A DNA stretch of 64,000 bases from Zeugodacus cucurbitae (lineage: Eukaryota; Arthropoda; Insecta; Diptera; Tephritidae). The stretch is taken from the NCBI RefSeq assembly GCF_028554725.1, contig NC_071667.1, positions 8,849,501-8,913,500 on the forward strand, written 5' to 3'. Below, one piece after another: positions 1-13,293 of this stretch (position 1 is the stretch's first letter; every line of letters starts with the position of its first letter). The notes under the pieces are model-generated. The model saw only the letters and a program-made list of their open reading frames with translations. It was not told where the DNA came from and did not search any database. The position numbers and the translations under genes are program-made.

Positions 1-16
1 CGGTTTTAAACAGCTA

Positions 17-610
17 CTACATAGCTCGCGAATGCGAATGCGAACGTTTGACAGTGATGTTGCGAATGTTTTCGCAACCAACGCTCCGAATTTCGAACTC
101 GGATTCGAAGACGCATAGAAGTTGAAAATTTTCAACTTTCATGCGCTAACACAGCAACCTTCACATTCCTAAGAATAGCAACCAACATTATGTTACTTTC
201 AATCTTGTATGTTTTACTTATTTAAGCTCGTTTTCTTCGATACAATATAAGTATTTTTGAAAATATAATATTTATTAATTTATTAACAATAAATTTATCA
301 AATATTTAAATTAATTTTTAAAGATTAGGGGTGATGAAGTTTTAATAAACCAGGTAGACAATGTACATTTTCCTTCCGTTGCTTAATTCGAGGTTTTCTA
401 TGTACACTAATTATAAAAATCAATAAACATTTAAAATCGCCGTCCATATTATTTAGGTCGTTTTCAAACTCGCAAATAAAAAGTGTGTATGTGTATCACC
501 TTGTACACAGCTGTCAACGCATTCAAAAGCGCATTTATGGAGTTGCGCTATATAAACGCAGTCAAGCGCATTCGCTTTCGCATTCGCATTCGCACACGCG
601 AGTTATGTAG
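17..610. repeat. Inverted-repeat element upstream of hyrax
   Basis: The arms are about 30 bp, at 17-46 and 581-610. Both read CTACATA(G/A)CTCGCG followed by GCGAATGCGAA units when read inward, with a few mismatches. The arms are GC-rich and built on the short repeat GCGAAT, whereas the interior is ordinary AT-rich sequence without a convincing ORF. This looks like a small non-autonomous DNA element about 210 bp before the hyrax start codon. No target-site duplication was recognised, so it could also be a local inverted duplication of a simple repeat. The rest of 1-821 holds the presumed hyrax promoter and leader; no core promoter motif could be fixed. Confidence 0.5.
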
Positions 611-821
611 ATCGCGCTTTACACCACACGGCACTCTCGATTTGACATCTTTAACAAACGTCAGTACGTTTTCGCAACAAGAAAAATAAGTTTATATTCT
701 ACTTAAATTAAATAATATTTTAATCATAAACTGTGAAAAAGTTAAAGTCGTATTTAGCGACTAATATAGAAACTGTGTTGAGTGCAGTGTTATTTGCAGA
801 ATTAATTAGTTAAAGTATACA

Positions 822-2930
822 ATGGCGGATCCACTAAGTCTGCTACGGCAATACAATATAAACAAAAAGGAAATTATCGAACGTGATAATCAAATAATTT
901 TTGGCGAATTTTCATGGCCAAAGAATGTGAAAACAAACTATTTAAAATATGGGTAAGATATTTATGCGTCAAAAATCTCCATTTCAAATATTAAGTGCTT
1001 TATTTGTATATTTAGTTCCGGCAAAAAAGGGGCACCACGCGAATATTACACGTTGGAGTGTTTACTATATCTACTTAAAAATGTTATGCTGCAACACTCG
1101 GTGTATGTGCGACAATGTGCTGTAAGTAATCAATTTAATTACTTTATAAATCTTATTTTAAATGGATCAGAATAATTAATCAGTAATTAACAAATCTTAG
1201 GCCGAAGATATACCTGCTGTTAATCGCCCTGATCGTAAAGAGTTACTTGCCTACCTTAATGGTGAGAACTCAACATGCGGCAGCATAGATAAGAGTGCAC
1301 CACTTGAAATTCCCACACAAGTCAAACGCCCTGCAGATGGAGATGGACCAGGAGGCGATTCACTCGCAAAGAAGGCGCGCTTCGAAGAGACACAAGTGCA
1401 AAAAGTGCGTGAACAACTGGCTGCTCGTTGGGATGTCAACAAAAAGGAGACCACTGTCAATATTGACAATATCAAATCGCTCTCAGAAACGATGTCCGTG
1501 GAGAAAATTGCCGCCATCAAAGCAAAGCGTTTGGCCAACAAACGTACAACCATTAAACGCACCGACAATGAAGACGCCATGGCTACAGATTTGCGTGCCA
1601 TACTTGATTACGATGTAGACTCAACGAAACATATAATAAGCCGTGAGCGTCAGTGGCGAACGCGTACCACGATATTGCAGAGTGCGGGCAAGATGTTTGC
1701 TAAAAATATATTCGCTATACTACAGGGCATAAAAGCGCGCGAAGAGGGCCGAAATAGGCCGGCAGCGCAACAAGCTATCAAGATGCCAGAACCGGCACGC
1801 ATTGCTAAGCCCCAACCACAGTTAACACAGTACAATCGCTACGATCAGGAACGCTTCAATAGACAAAAAGAAGGTATGAAATTTTTATTGATATTTTGTA
1901 TATATAAATTTGTTTCGGTTATAATGCATAATTCAATTTTATTTAGAAACGGAGGGCTTCAAAATCGATACATTGGGTACTTATCACGGCATGTCACTGA
2001 AATCCGTAACTGAAGGTTCTCTTGCTCAACGCAAGGCGAATATGGCACCACCAATGCGTAAGGAAAACATGTTTAGTTAGAAAATATTGTTATTAAAATA
2101 CATTTAATTTCAGCTGGTCGCCCAAAGGAACTTTTACCCACAGCTCAAGCTCGTCAAGTGGCACCGTCGGCACAGAAACGTGTCTCACGCACACCCATCA
2201 TTATAATACCTTCCGCTAACACCAGCCTAATCACCATGTACAATGCCAAGGATGTTTTGCAAGACCTGAAATTTATCTCAACTGAAGACAAGAAGCGTGC
2301 AGGTGGAGCACGAGACAACGAAGTCTTACTGCAAGTAAGTGTGCACAACATAGATATATTAATTAATTTGTTTATAATGCTTATTTGTATTTTTATTGTT
2401 ATTTTTATTTAATTTATAAATGTATTTTTTATGTTTCATCTTAAGCGCAAACGAAACAATCAAACTGTACCATATCGTGTTATTGATAACCCGCAAAAGC
2501 TTTCTGCTCAAGATTGGCAACGTGTCGTAGCAGTATTCGTAATGGGACCCGCTTGGCAGTTTAAGGGTTGGCCATGGGACGGCAATCCTGTGGAAATTTT
2601 TGCCAAAAGTAAATAAATTTAAATTTCTAATATTAACAACGAATAATAATTACTTGTTTTTTTTTTATTACAGTTTGTGCTTTTCATTTGCGCTTTAGCG
2701 AATTGAAACTGGATACCAACGTTTCGAAGTGGTCTGTGACATTGCTGAATCTGTCCCAAAATAAGCGGCATTTAGATCGTGCTGTGTTAATGACTTTTTG
2801 GGAGACTTTGGATAAGTGAGTGCGACTTGAAACAATGAAACAAATGTGTTTAAAATAATTATTTTCACTACTAACAATATTTTTATTTTTTAGATACATG
2901 GCAAAAAATAAACCGGACCTCAGATTTTGA
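822..2930 (+). CDS. hyx: Parafibromin/Cdc73 orthologue, Paf1 complex (hyrax)
   Basis: Eight exons: 822-952, 1016-1121, 1201-1873, 1947-2057, 2114-2334, 2446-2608, 2674-2815 and 2894-2930. All introns have GT..AG ends and phases agree; the product is 527 aa, close to fly and human parafibromin. The protein opens MADPLSLLRQYNI, typical of the Cdc73 N-terminus, with a charged middle and a compact C-terminal Ras-like domain containing WPWDGNP. It ends YMAKNKPDLRF. Cdc73 is a Paf1-complex subunit that acts in the nucleus on RNA polymerase II elongation and histone modification; in flies it also assists Wnt/beta-catenin transcription (family knowledge). The neighbouring FAM114A-like gene converges on it with about 750 bp between stop codons. 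Nothing is broken. Confidence 0.96.
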
Positions 2931-3681
2931 ATGTTATGTAAAAAGTCTATCCGCAAATGCAGTGTTAATTCCTCTTCCACTACACAATACAATTTTCTTT
3001 TGTGGAAGAATTTACAAGACTTGCTTTTTTGGATGGCTTCAATATACAGAAATAACATATATTAGCTAGTAGTGAAACTATTTTATAATAACCTCGAAAA
3101 TATTGCGTATTATCAGCTTCGGCTACTTGTAAACAACATTGCTGCTCTCTTCAGTGCACAACATGCCGACATGATTGAATTGTTAACAGTACGCTTCGTT
3201 AGAATATACATACATATATATTTGAACTTAAAAGTCATCGAAGACAAAAATATTTGACTTAATGCAAGAAAACGCCTAGTACGCAAATATCCTGCAAAAT
3301 ATATAATGTTTGCGTATGTTTAATGCAAACCAGGAAAAGGAAAATTGTATAATTGTTTATTGTAGCTATTTAAACAAGAGTTGAGAAATTAAAATACTAA
3401 TAGTTTTATAAACAAAAAAAGTACTTTTATTTTACAATTTATATCGAAAAAGAATAGCGCAAACGATATTCCCAATCAAAGCGCATCCGGTTTGTGGAAT
3501 GCAAACACTTTTTATTACAATCTCAAGTGATATGACAAATTTACTTACCGAAATACGTAAATGAATAAAACATTACGGCAACGCAATACAAAAAAAAATA
3601 AGAATACATAGAAATTAGTAATCAACATAACCAAAATATATCAAATTGAACAGTTTCGTATTTTTTATGCTATTTTCCATT
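2931..3681. other. Convergent intergenic spacer with 3' ends
   Basis: This space lies between the stop codons of hyrax (+) and the FAM114A-like gene (-), so it should hold both 3' UTRs. TTTATT-type hexamers (AATAAA on the minus strand) occur near 3425 and 3508 and could serve the minus-strand gene. The short ORFs here have no recognisable content. Confidence 0.6.
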
Positions 3682-5350
3682 TTACACCGCGCCAATTTGT
3701 AATATTGGTAAGAACAAATGAAATGCCTTCTCTATTTGTTGTATTGCCACCAACAATTCAGCGAAGAGTGTGCTGACACGCGCCTTTATTATATCATCTG
3801 ATTCTGTCAGCGTGTCCAACTTAAAGCACGTCAATGTACTGGCAAATCGATTTGTCAGGCCATTCAAATGCGTAGTGAATTGCTTGCATAGTTGTACAAT
3901 ACAATCAACTTCATTGGCAGTACTGTGATGTTCTTTCACTAACAATAATTCGGCGATTTTGTGTAGTTTATTTATTTGCAAGGCACAAGCTTCAGCTAAC
4001 AGTGTTATAGCTTTAGCAAAAGAATCCTGTACGTTGTCACTTGTTCCACTCACTGGTGCTGATTCAATCCAATCCAGCGCTTGTCTCCAATTGCTGCCAA
4101 TAAAAGTGTTAGTTACACAAATTAAGACTTAAGAAAAATATAATTAATTTACCTTGTTATATCATCGAAATTGATTTGCAATTCTGCATCTTCAATGGTG
4201 CTCATTAGACGTGCATTTAACTCAACGGCATCGTAGTCGCCATCACTTTCGCCGTCTAAATCCTCCAATTCCATCAGCTCCTTAACTTCAGTGATAGTTT
4301 CTTGCAATTCATTAAGTGCATTACCGCTGACTGCGTCCTGCAACTTTTGCAATTTAAGCGTTGATTCTTTAGAGAGTATTTCCAATGCTTCGAGGTGTAC
4401 GAGACCGCAATTGTTTTCGAAAAGTACATCAAAACGGAGCATTTCGCGGGATTTTTCTAATTTCATCTCTTTCAAAGCATTTTCTAAGTGATCAGCGTCT
4501 TTTTTAGCTTCTTTAAGTACCTGTAAGTGATACAACATTTACAAACTACAAACTTCAAAAATACACAATAAATGGCACAAACCTCACTCAGGTTTGGTTT
4601 ATCTGGTTCAAGTCCAAGTAATTTTCTTTTATTCATTAGCAGTGGATCATTTTCTTGTAATATGTGCATGGTTTTCTTTCCAATTCCTTCGAGTGTATCC
4701 AAACCTGTGTTCAGTACTTTGGTTCCAAGAATCGTTACTCCACTAACAATATTCAAACCGAATACAGGAGTTCCCCCTTGTTGCTCCTGTACTCTGTGCT
4801 GCTGGTTATCGTTTATACCTTTTTGTTGATTATGTTTATCTTCGCTGGTTTGCTCTTTTAACTCACTCTGTGTCTTTGCTGTTTCGGCTGCCTGCATACG
4901 CGCTAGTTCCTCCGGATCGGGTACGCCTATAACTTGATTAAGTCCATGACTAACAGTTGTGGTTATATTGCCAATGCCCTCAGAAGCGGTTGAAAGTACG
5001 GACGAAACCACACCTCCAAAAAGTCCACCCCATCCAGAGGTTGACTTTTGCGTTGTTTTGGTTTTTGTAGTTTCTGTTTTTGTTAAGTTTGTTAATGCTT
5101 CTTTGTTTTTGTTAAAATCTTGTCTAGTTTCTTCAACTGTTGGTTTTGTGTCACGCAAGGAGTTGTTATTGTTTGCATTGATATTGCCTTTAACATCGTT
5201 GTCCTGCAACGGATTGGAATCCTGTGTATCCTCGAAATTTTCTTCAGCATCACCCCAATCATCCCAATTGTCATCGTCGTCATTTTGATCCCAGTCGTTT
5301 TTTTCTGGAACCGTCTTGTTAATATTTTTTGCATCAATTTCGGACGACAT
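3682..5350 (-). CDS. FAM114A (NOXP20)-family protein
   Basis: Three exons on the minus strand: 5350-4583, 4520-4153 and 4093-3682, with phases 0 and 2 matching, giving 515 aa. The N-terminus is very acidic with tryptophans (DDNWDDWGDAEENF near residues 26-40). A conserved block around residues 110-160 reads GWGGLFGGVVSSVLSTASEG, followed by helical segments rich in Glu/Leu. This order of acidic W-motif, GWGG block and long helical C-terminus matches FAM114A1/A2. In mammals these are cytoplasmic or Golgi-associated proteins of poorly defined function, so none is assigned here. It starts back to back with belle across a 1.3 kb spacer carrying two DRE motifs. The family call is by motif recognition only. 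Confidence 0.85.
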
Positions 5351-5486
5351 TCTATCACTAGTAGACAGCTATATTTTAACGTGGAATTCTTTAGACAGTA
5401 ATCAGAATATTCACAATTTTATTTACGTGTCGTTAATTAGGATAATAATAGTGATGTATAAATCGGAAAAGGTAAAATAAATATTT

Positions 5487-5530
5487 TATCGATATTTTTT
5501 CTTTAGTAAAAGATACTTCGTTTATCGATA
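5487..5530. promoter_or_regulatory. Two DRE (TATCGATA) motifs in divergent promoter region
   Basis: Perfect TATCGATA palindromes lie at 5487-5494 and 5523-5530, 36 bp apart and about 140-180 bp upstream of the FAM114A-like start codon. In Drosophila this is the DREF-binding element of housekeeping promoters (established). The position suits the minus-strand gene, and a shared role with belle, 1.2 kb away, is possible. Factor binding is inferred. Confidence 0.7.
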
Positions 5531-6692
5531 TTTATATTTAAAACTAAGAATTGCCGCGACAAAATTGCCCGTGTGAAAACGGTCAAACAGAGCTTTTGTT
5601 CAGTAATCAACGATAACTTATCTTTATCTTTACAATCAACTGTTTCTTTTTATGAAAAATAAAAATTTAATTAATTCAGATATGGCAATAATATGGGTTG
5701 TTTAATTCCCACTCAAAATATTTCAATCACTCCATGCAATTTGAATCAAAATAAATAAAAATTTCTGTCTGACTTTTTCCATTTTTATTTCTTCATCAAA
5801 ATTCTTCTTCAACACATTTTTGGCTTGTCTTTTTAATCTTGGAAAAAGATCCGTACACAATTCAATAAACCGAATATTACAGAAATAGAAGTTGCTGTTT
5901 TTAACGAGAGTATTTTTTAAATATATTTGATTGAAAGCTGATTCTCCTTACGGCGTTGAACATTTAATATCATCGTACTAAAATCATTTGTAAGTTTCGT
6001 CTTTATGCATAAATTGAGGAAAAAGCTACTCAAAAGTTGTAACATAACCAGAATTCATTAAACATTTGGTTTTCAATAGTGACATTTTTTTTTTTTTTTA
6101 ATAGTAATTTTCTATTAATAAATAAATTCGTTAGCGTCAGAATATTGAAAGTAAATGTTATTTGCAACTTTTATTTTTTTCGCTTGTTTTGGAATTAGGT
6201 TCCACAGAAGCATCCCTGGGTTGTGCTTCTCATCGTTTCAATAGTTTCGGCAGTCGGCTAAAATCGGCCATTTTTCTTTTTCTTTTACTGAACGAGTGAA
6301 GTAGACGTTCGACGCGTTTCACGTTCGTGTGCAGAAAAATTGTGAAAACTTAGTACAAGTTTTTCTTAATTATTAATAGTTGGTGAAATTCAACTAGAAA
6401 AAACTATTTACTTAATAAAAGTGTACAATATATTCTGCGTTAATAACTATTAAAAATTTCATTAGTCTTTGAAGGAACTGATGAGATAGTAAAAAAGAAT
6501 ATACAGCCACAGACAAAAAAAAAAATAATTTTCATTTTACTGAGACTCTTAAGAGATAGAGAAAAGACAATTTTGTATTTTATTTGTTCTCGATTTCTAT
6601 ATACAATAGAAGCAGTGTAAGCAAGTGAGCAAATATTCGAGATTTTCCTAAACGGAAAGAAAGAAAAAACCAGCAACTGATTGGAGGGTAAT
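5531..6692. other. belle upstream region and 5' leader
   Basis: AT-rich spacer. A GC-richer stretch around 6290-6340, followed by purine-rich sequence, is the most likely belle transcription start region, which would give a leader of some 350 bases. No TATA box at a convincing distance was seen. No other gene is visible. Confidence 0.45.
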
Positions 6693-9600
6693 ATGAGTAA
6701 TGCTATTAACCAAAATGGCACAGGTCTAGAGCAGCAGGTAAGTTGCGTGCAAATAAGTAATGAATATTACCAATTTTTAATTAAAGTAGTAACAGTGCGG
6801 GTGGGGTGATTTATAAATTTTAAATGCTTTTTTTTTTAATTGTTTATCATTAAAAAATTATTGATTTCATAACATTGTGCATGCACACATGCTGTCCTTC
6901 CTTTTCCCAGTCGCGGTCGTTACCGCTGCTACTTCCCGTTCAACCCCTTCGTGATGCGTCGTGCAATTTCATCGTTTCGTTTTCGTTTCGCATTGTGATA
7001 GTTTTGGTTTTTTCCTCTGAATTTATACTTATCTTTTTTCTCTTCTATATTTTAATTGGTTGTTACTTTTTGATATGTTTTCTATTATGCCATGTCGGTT
7101 ATTATATTTCTTTCTTATCTTTTATATTATTCTCTTTATTGTAAAACCTCCTTTGTTTTCGCTTTGTTCCGGTTTCTTAATTTGTGCCGTTCCATTCCGT
7201 TTCGTTCGGTTTATATTTGAGCCGAGTTAAATTTCGCTGACTTGGTTCTTTTTGAAGTCTCTTTCCGGGCAATGGGCATTTGTTGCTACGCGTTTGTATT
7301 ATGTGTTTTTGTGCTTTGTAATTTTTGAAAGTAGGTAGGCATAAGTATATGCTCTATTTTTTTCATTGTACCCAGTGTAAAATTTTTATTTCTAGTCCAG
7401 AGTTTTGTATCCATAGAATAAAAAGTGGTAATTTTAATCTATCCATAAAATGTATGAATACGATAAGCGGGAAATATTATAAAGCCTACCTCATAAATAT
7501 TGTATTTCCATATATGAAGCCTCAATATTATTTCTCACAACCTGTTAGTTAAATTTAACAAAGAGAGAAAAACTTTCTTCCACATATTTTTTATGCCCGA
7601 ATTTTATTATTAAATTAGCACTCACATAATTATGCATGTATGTGTGGTTAATATTTGATGATATTGAAGATTGAAATGTGTAGCTGTTCTTTGACTTTTG
7701 CTTTTTTCTCTCATTCGTACTGAGCGAAGATGAACTCGCGCATTGTTGCCGGGCGACTTTGGCCCTGTTAGCATCATTGTCAACGTCATTATTGCTGTCA
7801 TACATGGTTGTGGATTTTTGCTCTGCACGCCTCACCTATACATTTATACAAACTAAAAAAGAACTCTTATGATTTTTGCAACCTGATTTCCGTTTTGTAG
7901 GTGTTTTATATACACAGTTAATATTAATATATTCCATTCAACACTCACATGGCTTTGCGGTAAAGAATTTCATAAGCAGAAGCATAAAATGTTGAGTTGC
8001 TGTGGTTTTTTTTTATCGATAATATGTTTATTTATTCGCTATTACTAAGCTTTTTCGCGCGCAATATATGGCACGACACAAATACATGTTATGGTAGTAG
8101 AAATCGCAAAAAAGTTTACGTAGACTGCGTTAACGGATTGTTGCTAAATTTGTATGTGCACGTCGGATATTTTTGTTGGTTCCACTATAGACAATTTATA
8201 TCACTACACTCTCAATTTTGTTGCTAAAACATTTATATTAGTGCATGACTCAATGAATATTTATTATATTATTTTATGAATGACGTGACAAATTATGACG
8301 TGGTCAATCTGCTTATTAATATGCCGTCGTGTTCGTTATTATTTCTTTTTGCTATTACCCAGAGTTGATTCTAACTTGTAACAGTATTTGTGACGAAGAC
8401 GATTTTAAAAGTGATTAGAAAGCTTTCTTGTGGTTCACAACAGAGTAGTGTACGAATGATTTTATATATTCTAGTTGTGCACTAAATTTACGGTGGTTTT
8501 TTCAATTCATTGTTTTACGGTTAAAAAAACGACAACATTTCAAAAATTACACTAAACAATTTTTTTTCTTAATAAGTTACCTTATACCGGTGTTTTTAAT
8601 TCTATCAATAGTTGAAATAGTTTTATGCGAATATCTTATTTTCTTTGTGTTGCATTTCTAAAATACACACGCTATCAGCAAAGTGTGTGATTTCATGCGC
8701 GTGGCCTAATAAAATAGTCGTCACGGGGTCGTTTGTAAGCATTTATGTATATATGCACATACATATACATACGTTATTACGTGACGTTTTTCTCTGTGCA
8801 AGGTCTATCGCCTGTAAGGTAATACTGCACTGCAGTTACCCAATGGTCATGAAATATTTCTGTTTTATAGCACTTGATTTTATGTTTTTCATGACATTCG
8901 TAGTGCTTTGTATGAAATAGTTTTCCAAGCAAAAAATGGCTCTCTACTCAAGAACTGAAATTTTTTATGGTGAGATGACCATTTCGAAATTGGTCATAAA
9001 TACGATAAGCGGACAGGAAAGTTGTAAGATCAAATACACGTGGCAAAGCAATAATTGGCCATGCACTTTTAAATATAATAAAATTAAAGTGAAATCAATT
9101 TTAATAAATATTAGGGCAAACGTGCAAAGTGAGCTGAAGAAAGTTCACTTTTTCAAAATAAAGCAAGCATTGGTTAGAGTTAAACCATATTTGGCAATGT
9201 TTTTCAAGTAAGTTTATCCTCCCTGCCCGCACGCATACTTCTTTTAGATATATGTTATATAAAAGTTTGCTGTAATATTGACTTATTGTTTAATAATTAT
9301 TACATTAACCATTTAAAGGTTGCTGGTCTGGACTTGAATGGCGGCAAAGCTAATAATAGCAGCCCCATAACAACGAAGAGTTCATCCAATTCCGGCGTTT
9401 ATATTCCTCCTCATCTTCGCGGAGGTGGCAACAGCGCACCTAACGCTAATAGTGATAATCGCGAGGAAGGAGCTCCATCGACAAAGTACGAAGGCAGAGA
9501 ACAGCGCGGCGGCGGTGGTGGAGAGTATCGTAGAGGTGGTGGTGGTCGTGGTTATAACAATTCCGGTGGTGGCTACGGCGGACGTCGTGGTGGTAACAGA

Positions 9601-11847
9601 TACGAGGATAACAATAGCGGAGTTGACGGTGAGTTGATGATATTTTTTTTTTTCATTTTGTGCCTAACAAACGTATAAATATATATAAACAATGGTAAAA
9701 TATCGTTCGCGTGATTTTCATTATTTGTGTGATCTTTTCTCATAGGAGACGGAGAGTCACGACGCGGTGGTGACGATTGGAATCGCGGAGGACGCGGCCA
9801 ACAGAATACCCGAACATTTGATCGACGTGAAAACGGTGGCTATCGTGGGGGACGCAGCCAAGGCGGCGGCGGCGGCGGTGGTGGCAACAGCAATCGAAAT
9901 AGTGAAGTTTTCGACGATCAAACACAGCCACAACAACCACGCAACGATCGTTGGCAAGAACCAGAACGTCGTCCCGAAGACGCCGGCCAGCAGCGCAATG
10001 ATCGCGGAGGCAGCGGTGGAGGAGAACGCAGCTATGGCGGGCGCTGGAAAGAAGACCGGCGCGGCGACATTGACTACACTAAATTGGGACCACGTGACGA
10101 ACGCGTGGAGCAGGAGCTTTTCGGTGTCGGTAATACCGGTATTAACTTTGACAAATACGAGGATATACCCGTGGAAGCGACGGGCCAGAATGTACCGGCT
10201 AACATCACATCGTTTGATGACGTGCAGCTGACCGAGATCATACGCAATAATGTGATGCTGGCTAGATATGATAAACCGACACCGGTGCAGAAATACGCGA
10301 TCCCAATCATTATAAATGGGCGCGATTTAATGGCCTGCGCACAAACCGGATCGGGCAAGACAGCAGCTTTTCTGCTGCCCATTCTTAATCAGATGTATGA
10401 GCATGGCATAACCCAGCCACCGCAAAATAATCGCCAGTACAGTCGCCGTAAGCAATATCCGCTCGGTTTAGTGCTGGCACCGACGCGCGAGCTCGCCACA
10501 CAGATATTCGAGGAGGCCAAGAAATTCGCATATCGCTCACGCATGCGTCCCGCCGTTCTTTATGGTGGCAATAATACGAGTGAGCAAATGCGCGAATTGG
10601 ATCGCGGCTGCCATCTGATTGTGGCAACACCGGGTCGTCTGGAAGATATGATTACACGCGGTAAAGTGGGTTTGGACAATATACGATTTTTGGTATTGGA
10701 TGAAGCCGATCGTATGTTGGACATGGGTTTCGAACCTCAAATACGTCGCATTGTCGAGCAATCGAACATGCCACCAACCGGTCAGAGACAAACTTTGATG
10801 TTCTCGGCCACCTTCCCGAAACAAATTCAAGAATTAGCTTCAGATTTTCTAAGTAACTATATATTTTTGGCTGTTGGACGTGTTGGTTCCACTTCAGAAA
10901 ATATTACCCAAACTATTTTATGGGTATATGAACAAGACAAGCGTTCTTATTTGCTTGATCTCTTGTCGTCGATACGCGAAGGTGTCGAATATTCGAAAGA
11001 TAGCCTCACGCTGATTTTCGTAGAGACCAAGAAAGGTGCCGATGCACTGGAGGAATTCTTGTACCAATGCAATCATCCGGTGACAAGCATTCATGGAGAC
11101 CGCACACAAAAGGAACGTGAGGAGGCTTTGCGCTGCTTCCGTTCCGGTGATTGTCCCATTTTAGTTGCCACCGCGGTGGCAGCCCGTGGTTTGGACATCC
11201 CTCATGTAAAGCACGTCATTAACTTTGACTTGCCTTCTGATGTCGAGGAATACGTACATCGTATTGGTCGTACAGGTCGTATGGGTAACCTTGGTGTAGC
11301 TACATCATTTTTCAATGAAAAGAATCGCAATATTTGTGGAGATTTGCTGGAGCTCCTCATCGAAACCAAACAGGAAATTCCCGGATTCCTTGAAGATATG
11401 TCCTCATCAGACCGCTCTCACGGTGGCAATAGACGACGTGGCGGCGGCGGCGGTGGTGGACGCTATGGTGGTGGATTCGGCTCTCGCGATTACCGTCAAA
11501 CGTCGGGCGGAGGTGGTGGCCCACGCAGCGGTGGTGGTGGTGGCCCACGAAGTGGTGGAGGCGGTGGCGGATCGTATCGCAGCAATGGTAAGTGTCTACA
11601 CAGTATTTAACACATGCGTATGCTTTAATTATTTGGTTAATGTCTATAATACGCTATAAAAGTACGATTTCCTCCTAATTTTCACAAAACTAAATAATAC
11701 GCTTACTCTTCAGGTGGCAGCTCTGGCGGTGGCTACTATGGCAGTAGTGGAGGAGGTGGCGGCGGTGGCGGTGGCTCCTATGGAGGTAGCTATTCATCAT
11801 CGCATGCCAACTCAAACTCCGGTGGTCCCGATTGGTGGGGAAGTTAA
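6693..11847 (+). CDS. bel: DEAD-box RNA helicase belle (DDX3/Ded1)
   Basis: Four exons: 6693-6737, 9319-9628, 9746-11587 and 11714-11847; introns are GT..AG and phases agree, giving 776 aa. Landmarks: YIPPHLR near residue 43 (conserved DDX3 N-terminal motif), RGG/glycine-rich stretches, TPVQ (Q motif) near 296, AQTGSGKT (Walker A) at 317-324, PTRELA near 364, DEAD at 437-440, SAT at 472, ARGLD near 598, HRIGRTGR at 623-630, then a long Gly/Ser/Arg tail ending DWWGS as in DDX3. It is an ATP-dependent RNA helicase acting in translation initiation, RNP remodelling and, in flies, germline functions (family knowledge). The first exon encodes only 15 residues and is followed by a 2.6 kb intron, a usual place for regulatory sequence. 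No defects seen. Confidence 0.97.
6738..9318 (+). other. belle intron 1
   Basis: A 2.6 kb intron with donor CAG|GTAAGT and acceptor AAAG|GTT. It is T-rich, with several short ORFs that lack codon-like composition or recognisable motifs. No snoRNA, tRNA or nested gene was recognised by eye. Confidence 0.55.
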
Positions 11848-13290
11848 ATAAAACGAACTGATTGCGAATATCCGCTGAAAGCGAAAACAAACAAAAATAA
11901 TATATGATTTTATGAAAACAAAAAAGAAAAGAAATTATAAAATTAGCAACATCAGAAATCGAGAATTGAGAGAGTGCAGAGCAAAAGCTATTAACAATAA
12001 TGCGTACGTACAGAAAATAAAAATAAACGAAAGATACAAACAATACAAAGGAAAGCAGAATCAGAAAATCAAAAAAAAGGAACTTTCTGAATATATTTAA
12101 ATAAAATATATTACTATTATTTATGTATAGATTATTAATTTTATAAAACAGCAAACATTCAAACATAGCATAAACACATTTACATACGAATAAGAAAATG
12201 ACATCCCTCTCCACACCAACAAAAAAATGTGCACATTTGTCCAAAAGGAATTTTTACAGATACACACACACGAATCCAATAATAATACAAGTGTATCCAA
12301 ATACGATTTTTCATAATCACGCCCAAAAACTATCGCTTATGGACATATAACTGTGAAACAAAAAACACACTAGAAAAATTTGAAAAAAATGTCACATCAT
12401 TATGAATTATCTAAACTGCAACAAATGGAAGAAATTGTTTTAAATTTGAAATATACATACATCCATACAAAAAAAGTAATCATAAGCATATGCAAAATGA
12501 TCGATTTTTAAGAAGAGGAGCACGAATGACAACACATGAATTAGAATTTTGAATCGGATGCGTGAATGAATTGATTGGAGTAGAACAAGTGGATACACAG
12601 TCCGTGGTCATTAGTTAGGGCCAAAAGCATTGGTAATGTAACGAATAAGGTGTGGTTAAACAAGCGGTTAGTTCGATATTTTTTTAGTCGAATTCGCTCT
12701 AGGGGGAAATACGTAGTACATAATACTTTCGAAAGCACTCACTCGATTGTAATAATTATAAAAATGCAAAACAAGAAAAGAAACCATTAAAAATACATTT
12801 TCAATTTCATTTTATTACTCCAAAATAAAATAAAATAATGTAATTGCATTAAAAAGCACGAATCTGATAAAATGTTAAAAATGTAAATCCATATTAAAAA
12901 AAAAAAATATGTATAACGTGAAAAAAACACGCTTGCAACTACAAATTAAAAACTATATAAAAGGAGAAGACAGCGGATACGAAAAAATGTAGAACGAGAA
13001 TCATCAGCAACAGCAATTTCAAATAGTAAATTACCACGAACCTACAAAATACAATAAAAATATACATATATTAAACAAGTTTGCTAAATAAATGTACTTT
13101 TTAGCAAATGAAAACTGAAACCACTTTTTATTTATTTGTGGGCGACAGTAAGTACAACATCAGCTTTTACATTTCCACGATAGATTTATAATACGCTCGT
13201 TATCAGTTAAATTTATGTACCTTTTCCAAATATACTATACATATTTCAGTTTGTTTCAACGCAGAATTATTAAAGAAACCATTGTTTAGT
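11848..13290 (+). other. belle 3' UTR and downstream spacer
   Basis: The stop codon at 11845-11847 is followed at once by AATAAA-type sequence, with further copies near 12097 and several in 12780-12835, so alternative poly(A) sites are likely. The sequence is A-rich on the plus strand as far as about 13,100, which fits a long 3' UTR. No coding potential seen. Confidence 0.45.
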
Positions 13291-13293
13291 TAA

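Noticed and set aside
1251..1601. 116-codon minus-strand open frame
   Set aside because: It is antisense to hyrax exon 3, whose frame is clearly coding; a shadow.
8936..9211. 91-codon frame at the end of belle intron 1 as a nested gene
   Set aside because: Lys/Ile/Asn-rich as expected from AT-rich DNA, with no motif.
9740..9957. Minus-strand frames opposite the belle Gly-rich region
   Set aside because: They arise from the repetitive GGY codons of belle exon 3.
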